From Flavobacteriaceae bacterium UBA4166 (lineage in GTDB: Bacteria; Bacteroidota; Bacteroidia; Flavobacteriales; Flavobacteriaceae), in contig DFVG01000032.1 in assembly GCA_002379985.1 (NCBI GenBank), positions 1-19,427 of the forward strand: a stretch of DNA of 19,427 nt. The letters are read 5' to 3'. The position numbers and the translations under genes were made by a program. Below are positions 14,669-19,427 of this stretch, one piece after another (positions within the stretch are counted from its first letter, which is position 1; every line of letters begins with the position of its first letter). Below the pieces are notes generated by a model that was given only the letters and a program-made list of their open reading frames with translations, was not told the DNA's origin and searched no databases.

Positions 14669-17600
14669 ATGAAAAGAATTACTCTGTTATGGTGCTTTTT
14701 GTTCTGTTTAGTCGGAACAATGAGTGCTCAAATAGTCTCGACTTCTTCTTCTGAAAAGGAAGAATTACAAGCCGCGACGAATCGACAAGGTACTCCTCAA
14801 GCCACCATTGGTGAGATTCAGGCCAAATTAGCAGCGGCTAAGAATCATGTCGGTAGTATAATGGATGTTCTTTCTGAAGCGGAAGCGACGCGCCTAAGAG
14901 GACATTTTAGAATGCAAAATAGAAATCCGGAAGCAGATATCATTCCTACGGCCGGAGCTACCGAAACGTTTTCTGTAGGGAACGGTGACTTTTTCTTTGA
15001 TCCGGGAGGACCAGGAGGTGGAGATCTTGATAGTGGAGATCCTGGAAATTATCCAAACTGTGGTTGTGTAACAACTACCACTCTTGATGGTGCTGACGAG
15101 GTGGAATTTACATATTTCGCTGTTTTCGCAACATTTGACTGGCTGCGTATTTACGATGGTACAGATACTTCAGGAACCGTGCTTTATGATAATAGCTCAG
15201 GAGGTGCCAATGAAGGAGATGAAGAACTTCCCGATATGATCGCCTCAAATGGTTCTGCGACCTTTAACTCAACTACCGGAAGTTTAACTTTTGAGTTCAA
15301 TTCTTCAACTGTTGTAGACTGGGGTGGATTTGACGTAACTATTAACCCATCCGGAGGCGGTGGTGGTGGAGGAACCGGTCCAACCGATTTCTATGTAGCT
15401 GAGATTTTCCCAGCAGCAGCACCCTTCCCTTTTGGAACTTCGCCAATCGCTGGTCCGTTTGCAATCAACCCAATTGGACCTGGATTGAATGAGCAACCTT
15501 TCGCTGATGACTTTGACGGAAGTGGAACACTATATGCACTTGATTTTACAGCAAACCAATTAATTACTGTAGATACCACAACAGGTGCTTCTACCGTAGT
15601 TGGACCCCTAACGAACCTATTAGCAGCTCACACCATAACCGGACTTTCTTGGGATTTTACTACAGATACGATGTATGCTTCAAGTACTGATGGTGTGATT
15701 ACACAGTTGTATTCTGTTGATCTTTCTACAGGTACGTTGACAACTATTGGTTCTGGAACCGGAAATGCTTTAGGAATCTGGTTGGCCATTGATAACGATG
15801 GAAATGCGTTCATGGCAGATATAGGTGATGATAACCTATATTCAGTAGATCTTACCACAGGTACCTCTACCGTAATTGGACCATTAGGAATTGATATTTC
15901 TTTTGCTCAGGAAGTATCTTTCGATCACTTTGATAACACGCTTTACATGGCAGGATACCTTGCCACAAGCGACAGTAATGTATACACTGTTGATACTGCC
16001 ACTGGTGCAGCGACTTTGCTTTACAACACTGCGGGATCTGAATTGGGAATGTTCTCCCTTGACGGTGTACCCGGAGGTGGTAGTGGTGGTCCTTGTGACA
16101 CGTACGATTCTGCTGCGGTACCGTTTGAAATTGACGGACCGGGTGCAACGACCACAGCGGATTGTGCTGCCGCACCAAACTTGATTCCAGTGAATGTGCC
16201 GGATTCTAATGTAATTGGTGGTACTGTGATGCTAGATAATGTAACTATCGATATTACGCACAGTTGGTCTGGCGACTTAGAAATTACTTTAGTATCGCCT
16301 GCCGGTACTGAATTATTATTGAGTGATAACAATGGCGGTAGCGCTATTGACGCTTATAATGGAACTGTGTTCCAAGATGGCGGTGATGATATTACTGCAG
16401 CAAGCACTCCATTTGGAGCAGGGCCTTATGCAGCTGAAGGAGGTTCTTTTGCTGCTACCTTTGCCGGTGAAGATACCGCAGGTGACTGGCAATTACAGAT
16501 TTGTGATACAGCTAGTGGTGACAGTGGTACTGTAGATGCTTTCTCTATCACGTTCTGTCCAACAAACGATCTTTGTGATAACGCTTACGATCTAACGTGT
16601 GGAGATGTAGTAACCGGAAGTACAGAGTTTGCTACCGACTCAGGTGGAAACGCTGCTCCTGATGTATTCTATGCCTTTACAGGAGGCGGTTCTCAAGAAG
16701 CGGTAACGCTTTCACTATGTGACGGTGGAACCGACTATGATTCGTTGATCCGTGTGTTTACAGACTGTACTCTTTCAGAAGAAATTGCTTCTAATGATGA
16801 CTCTTGTGGACTTCAATCAGAACTTACATTCATCTCAGATGGTACTTCTACGTACTATGTGATGATCGAAGGATTTGGCAGTGCTTCAGGTAACTTTAGT
16901 TTGGAAGCAACTTGTGGTCCTGTAACAGAAGATTTCTGTGAAGGAGCTATCGAAATCAACTGTGGTGATACCGTAACTGGAAATACTTCAGATGCTACTG
17001 TAGACAATTCTCCAGTTTGTGCTACGGGTATTACCGCTCCAGGAGAATGGTATGTATTTACTGATGACTTCGGATTCCCAACAGATTATGTAGTTTCTCT
17101 ATGTGATGGTGGAACCGATTACGATAGTAAATTAACAGTGTACACAGGTGACTGTGGGAACCTAGTTTGTGTAACCGATAACGATGACTCTTGTGGTCTT
17201 CAGTCGGAAGTAACGTTCTCTGGTGACGGAAACAGTACGTACTACGTATTAGTACACGGATTTGGAGGCGCAACGGGTAACTACTCATTGAATGTAGACT
17301 GTATTCCTGTGGCACCACCAAACGATATGATCGCGAACTCTATCGACGTTGATGATGCCGGTGTTCCTTACACTGATCCAGGCGTAGTAACTCCTGCTGC
17401 AACAACAGAAGGTGGTATTCCAACCGGATGTGATATTTCTGGTGCTGCTGGTGTATGGTATAACATTACACCTGTAGGAGATGGAAGCGTAACTGCAACT
17501 ATCGACAACCCTTCTGGTACGAGTGTAGTTATCTGGTTTGAAGCTCCAGATGAGAATGCTAGCGAAGATGATCTTGTGTTAGTAGATCAAACGGCTAACC

Positions 17601-17962
17601 AGTGTCTTCCAGGTACTGAAACCACTATCAATACAACGGCGGGACAAACCTACTATGTATTCGTAGTGAACTCAGGAGACGCTACCGATATTATTATCGA
17701 TGGTGAAAACCTTAGTACTGCAGACAATACCATTCAAGGATTCGAGTTCTATCCGAACCCTGCGAATGATATGATCAATCTAAGATCTGTTGAGCCCATT
17801 GAAAGTGCTCAAGTATTTAACATTGTAGGTCAAAAAGTGATCGATGTCAATGTGGATGCTACTTCAGGTCAATTGAATGTTTCTAGATTACCGGTAGGTG
17901 CTTACATTATGCAAGTATCTGTGAACGGTCAAATTGGAACGTACAAGGTGATTAAGCAGTAA
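14669..17962 (+). CDS. Large multidomain T9SS cargo protein (CUB, propeller-like, P-domain, PPC-like repeats)
   Basis: A 1097-residue secreted protein of unknown function. Order of parts: Sec signal peptide (1-20, ending MSAQ); a helical segment (about 45-82) unfamiliar to me; a CUB-like domain (about 105-226, with FDWLRIYDGTDTSGTVLYD and WGGFDVTI); a Gly8 linker; a beta-propeller-like part (about 241-465) with repeats of the form LYSVDLTTGTSTVIGPLG; a proprotein-convertase P-like domain (about 500-630, DITHSWSGDLEITLVSPAGT, GDWQLQICD); two close PPC-like repeats (634-749, 755-878) and a third divergent one (883-1010); then a type A sorting domain (about 1023-1097, FEFYPNPANDMINL to GTYKVIKQ). 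It should be exported by T9SS and anchored or released at the surface. No protease or glycosidase catalytic motif is visible, so an adhesive or binding role is likelier. It has its own promoter and a terminator on each side. Confidence 0.9.
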   Translation: MKRITLLWCFLFCLVGTMSAQIVSTSSSEKEELQAATNRQGTPQATIGEIQAKLAAAKNHVGSIMDVLSEAEATRLRGHFRMQNRNPEADIIPTAGATETFSVGNGDFFFDPGGPGGGDLDSGDPGNYPNCGCVTTTTLDGADEVEFTYFAVFATFDWLRIYDGTDTSGTVLYDNSSGGANEGDEELPDMIASNGSATFNSTTGSLTFEFNSSTVVDWGGFDVTINPSGGGGGGGTGPTDFYVAEIFPAAAPFPFGTSPIAGPFAINPIGPGLNEQPFADDFDGSGTLYALDFTANQLITVDTTTGASTVVGPLTNLLAAHTITGLSWDFTTDTMYASSTDGVITQLYSVDLSTGTLTTIGSGTGNALGIWLAIDNDGNAFMADIGDDNLYSVDLTTGTSTVIGPLGIDISFAQEVSFDHFDNTLYMAGYLATSDSNVYTVDTATGAATLLYNTAGSELGMFSLDGVPGGGSGGPCDTYDSAAVPFEIDGPGATTTADCAAAPNLIPVNVPDSNVIGGTVMLDNVTIDITHSWSGDLEITLVSPAGTELLLSDNNGGSAIDAYNGTVFQDGGDDITAASTPFGAGPYAAEGGSFAATFAGEDTAGDWQLQICDTASGDSGTVDAFSITFCPTNDLCDNAYDLTCGDVVTGSTEFATDSGGNAAPDVFYAFTGGGSQEAVTLSLCDGGTDYDSLIRVFTDCTLSEEIASNDDSCGLQSELTFISDGTSTYYVMIEGFGSASGNFSLEATCGPVTEDFCEGAIEINCGDTVTGNTSDATVDNSPVCATGITAPGEWYVFTDDFGFPTDYVVSLCDGGTDYDSKLTVYTGDCGNLVCVTDNDDSCGLQSEVTFSGDGNSTYYVLVHGFGGATGNYSLNVDCIPVAPPNDMIANSIDVDDAGVPYTDPGVVTPAATTEGGIPTGCDISGAAGVWYNITPVGDGSVTATIDNPSGTSVVIWFEAPDENASEDDLVLVDQTANQCLPGTETTINTTAGQTYYVFVVNSGDATDIIIDGENLSTADNTIQGFEFYPNPANDMINLRSVEPIESAQVFNIVGQKVIDVNVDATSGQLNVSRLPVGAYIMQVSVNGQIGTYKVIKQ
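16568..17302 (+). repeat. Tandem PPC-like domain repeats inside the cargo gene
   Basis: Two adjacent units, 16568-16915 and 16931-17302, encode residues 634-749 and 755-878. Both contain LCDGGTDYDS, NDDSCGLQSE, STYYV and GFG-x-A-x-GN-[FY]-SL in the same order, with four to six cysteines in matching places. The DNA is similar but has many synonymous differences, which points to an old internal duplication rather than a recent one. Confidence 0.85.
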
Positions 17963-17984
17963 AACCGCTTTAAATAGATCCAAA

Positions 17985-18018
17985 AGCCATCTACCATTAG
18001 GTAGGTGGCTTTTTTTTT
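17985..18018 (+). terminator. Intrinsic terminator after the cargo gene
   Basis: AGCCATCTACC (17985-17995), loop ATTA, and GGTAGGTGGCT (18000-18010) pair over 11 bases with one G-U, followed by a run of T to 18018. It sits 23 bases after the stop codon. The -7 box of the next gene starts only four bases after the T-run. Confidence 0.88.
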
Positions 18019-18021
18019 AGC

Positions 18022-18029
18022 TATTTTTG
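18022..18029 (+). promoter_or_regulatory. -7 box of the glycosyltransferase gene (TATTTTTG)
   Basis: Exact TAnnTTTG match. The ATG at 18035 begins six bases after the final G, predicting a leader of about two bases. The -33 region falls inside the stem of the upstream terminator, and no TTG is found there. Confidence 0.6.
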
Positions 18030-18034
18030 ACGGC

Positions 18035-19036
18035 ATGCAACGTCGTTATTCGTTTATTATTCCTGTCTTCAATAGACCTCAAGAGATTCAGGAATTATTG
18101 GAAAGTTTCGCTCAAGCCCATTGGAAGCTCCCTTTTGAAATTGTTATTGTTGAAGATGGTTCTTCGGAAACTTCCGAAGCGGTAATTCAGCAATTCTCCA
18201 AACAACTACCCATCACCTATTTTTACAAATCAAATTCAGGACCGGGGGATTCTCGAAATTTCGGAATGAAAAGAGCATCCGGAAACTACTTTATCATACT
18301 AGATTCTGATATTCTAATGCCGAAAACTTATTTGCCAACCGTAGATCGTTTTCTGGAAGACCAGTACGTTGATTGCTACGGAGGGGCCGATGCCGCCCAC
18401 CAAAGTTTTAGTCCGTTACAAAAGGCGATTAATTTTGTAATGACCTCTTTTCTTACCACAGGTGGAATTCGAGGGAAGAAGCAACGAGTCAATTCTTTTG
18501 AGCCTAGAAGTTTCAATATGGGGATTTCAAAAAAGGCCTTTGAAGCTACGGGTGGCTTTGGCACCATCCATCCCGGCGAGGATCCTGACCTGTCCCAACG
18601 TATTAAAGCGAACGGTTTTACAACCGCTTTCATTCCCAATGCAGCGGTCTATCACAAGCGGCGTATTTCTTGGAAGAAGTTTTATACTCAAGTGAGGAAA
18701 TTCGGACTCGTACGGCCTATTCTTAACAGCTGGCACCCTAAAAGTGCAAAGATCACCTATTGGTTTCCAACGTGTTTTATTCTTTTTGTGATCGCTTCCA
18801 TAGGGTTGGGGATTTTTGTAAACTGGATATTTCTCATCCCCCTATTATTTTATATACTATTAGTCTTTCTGTGGTCTTCTTTACAAAATAGAAGTATGTA
18901 TATCGGTGGGTTGTCTGTGGTGGCTTTGTTCATACAATTTTTCGGTTATGGAAATGCCTTTTTTTGGTCTACTTGGCACATTATTTGGCGTAAGAAAGAT
19001 CCTAAAACACAATTTCCTCATCTATTTTTTGAGTAA
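18035..19036 (+). CDS. Membrane-anchored family 2 glycosyltransferase
   Basis: A 333-residue GT-A glycosyltransferase that should transfer a sugar from a nucleotide donor to a lipid or envelope glycan on the cytosolic side. Visible are the N-terminal strand YSFIIPVFNRPQEI (5-18), VEDGSS (39-44), the metal-binding DSD (90-92) and the acceptor-side PGEDPDLSQRI (180-190). Three C-terminal membrane helices lie at about 243-262, 264-281 and 288-306. Donor and acceptor are unknown. I chose ATG 18035 (MQRRYSFIIP) as the correct start; an in-frame GTG at 18005 lies within the terminator stem. The next gene begins 11 bases after its stop, so the two are likely co-transcribed. Confidence 0.9.
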   Translation: MQRRYSFIIPVFNRPQEIQELLESFAQAHWKLPFEIVIVEDGSSETSEAVIQQFSKQLPITYFYKSNSGPGDSRNFGMKRASGNYFIILDSDILMPKTYLPTVDRFLEDQYVDCYGGADAAHQSFSPLQKAINFVMTSFLTTGGIRGKKQRVNSFEPRSFNMGISKKAFEATGGFGTIHPGEDPDLSQRIKANGFTTAFIPNAAVYHKRRISWKKFYTQVRKFGLVRPILNSWHPKSAKITYWFPTCFILFVIASIGLGIFVNWIFLIPLLFYILLVFLWSSLQNRSMYIGGLSVVALFIQFFGYGNAFFWSTWHIIWRKKDPKTQFPHLFFE

Positions 19037-19047
19037 TTTTAAACACA

Positions 19048-19427
19048 ATGAAAGACCCCAAAAAACAACGCCGCAGTTATAAGAATACCAAGCCTAGGGT
19101 GTTTCTGTTCTTTTTAGTGTTGGCCGTGTTGTTTTGGATTCTGACAAAGTTCTCGAAAGAAATAAACGGAACAACGTCTGTACAGCTATCGTATGGTTCG
19201 GTGCCGCAAGAGGTGATTTTGGCTGAAACTTCTTCCCAAGAGATCACCTTCGATGTTACTGCCAACGGTTTTACAATACTACTCCATAAATTACGCCGAC
19301 CGGAAGTACCCATTGCATTGAATGCCTACTATCAAGAAGGGGAGAATAATATTACTATTTCCAATGAGCAATTGTTAGGGGTTATACAGCGAGAATTAGG
19401 CGGTGACATTGTGGTTCGGAACCTGCA
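19048..19427 (+). CDS. YbbR/CdaR-like membrane protein, partial (3' end outside window)
   Basis: Open to the window edge, with 126 complete codons and no stop. It starts MKDPKKQRRSYKNTKPR, a basic cytosolic tail, then one membrane helix (about residues 18-35, VFLFFLVLAVLFWILTKF), and then an extracytoplasmic beta-rich part with TFDVTANGFTILLHKLRRP (about 72-90), which fits a YbbR domain. In Firmicutes CdaR modulates the diadenylate cyclase CdaA; no cyclase gene is seen here, and in Bacteroidota the protein is usually simply called YbbR-like. From remembered synteny the next gene may be coaE, but that lies outside the window. Confidence 0.8.
   Translation, partial: MKDPKKQRRSYKNTKPRVFLFFLVLAVLFWILTKFSKEINGTTSVQLSYGSVPQEVILAETSSQEITFDVTANGFTILLHKLRRPEVPIALNAYYQEGENNITISNEQLLGVIQRELGGDIVVRNL

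Noticed and set aside
15305..17321. Long open frames on both strands within the cargo gene
   Set aside because: They are shadows of a low-stop, Gly/Asp/Thr-rich coding sequence, with no start context or recognisable domain.

Overview
The window looks like chromosomal housekeeping DNA from a marine-type Flavobacteriaceae (Bacteroidota). The evidence is: Bacteroidota -7 promoter boxes (TAnnTTTG/A) before several genes; weak or absent Shine-Dalgarno sequences; a DUF4835-type protein; a Bacteroidota-style FabI and CoaBC; and a large secreted protein ending in a type IX secretion (T9SS) sorting domain. It is gene-dense. The longest gene-free stretch is about 170 bases (14499-14668), so no gap exceeds 300 bases. 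I see no tRNA, rRNA, CRISPR array, insertion sequence or phage gene.

Layout. At the left, a plus-strand hotdog thioesterase converges on a minus-strand operon, ribD - EamA transporter - yigZ, whose genes overlap or lie 1 base apart. Divergent from ribD is a plus-strand operon of GNAT acetyltransferase - prmC - LOG-like phosphoribohydrolase, followed by ligA with its own promoter. Next come a DUF6913-like gene coupled to dapA, then bamD - omega subunit - coaBC - DUF4835 (PorD-like), then recN and fabI, each with its own promoter. A 1097-residue T9SS cargo protein follows, with its own promoter and a terminator on each side. The window ends with a membrane-anchored family 2 glycosyltransferase and the start of a YbbR/CdaR-like protein that runs off the edge.

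How the genes fit together. Most genes serve core metabolism and envelope growth: riboflavin (RibD), lysine/diaminopimelate (DapA), coenzyme A (CoaBC), fatty acids (FabI), outer-membrane assembly (BamD) and probably the type IX secretion system (DUF4835). DNA maintenance is represented by LigA and RecN, transcription by omega, and translation termination by PrmC. The T9SS cargo gene is the only clearly accessory element; its terminators, base motifs and architecture set it apart.

The points most worth a second look are: a CoaBC whose flexible-loop active-site Cys position is Ser; a group of start codons so close to -7 boxes that the mRNAs should be leaderless; an EamA transporter translationally coupled to ribD, which may be a flavin transporter; the composite secreted protein; and an apparent excess of the odd palindrome TTCSGAA that skips the cargo gene. 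I found no convincing previously undescribed defence or mobile system.
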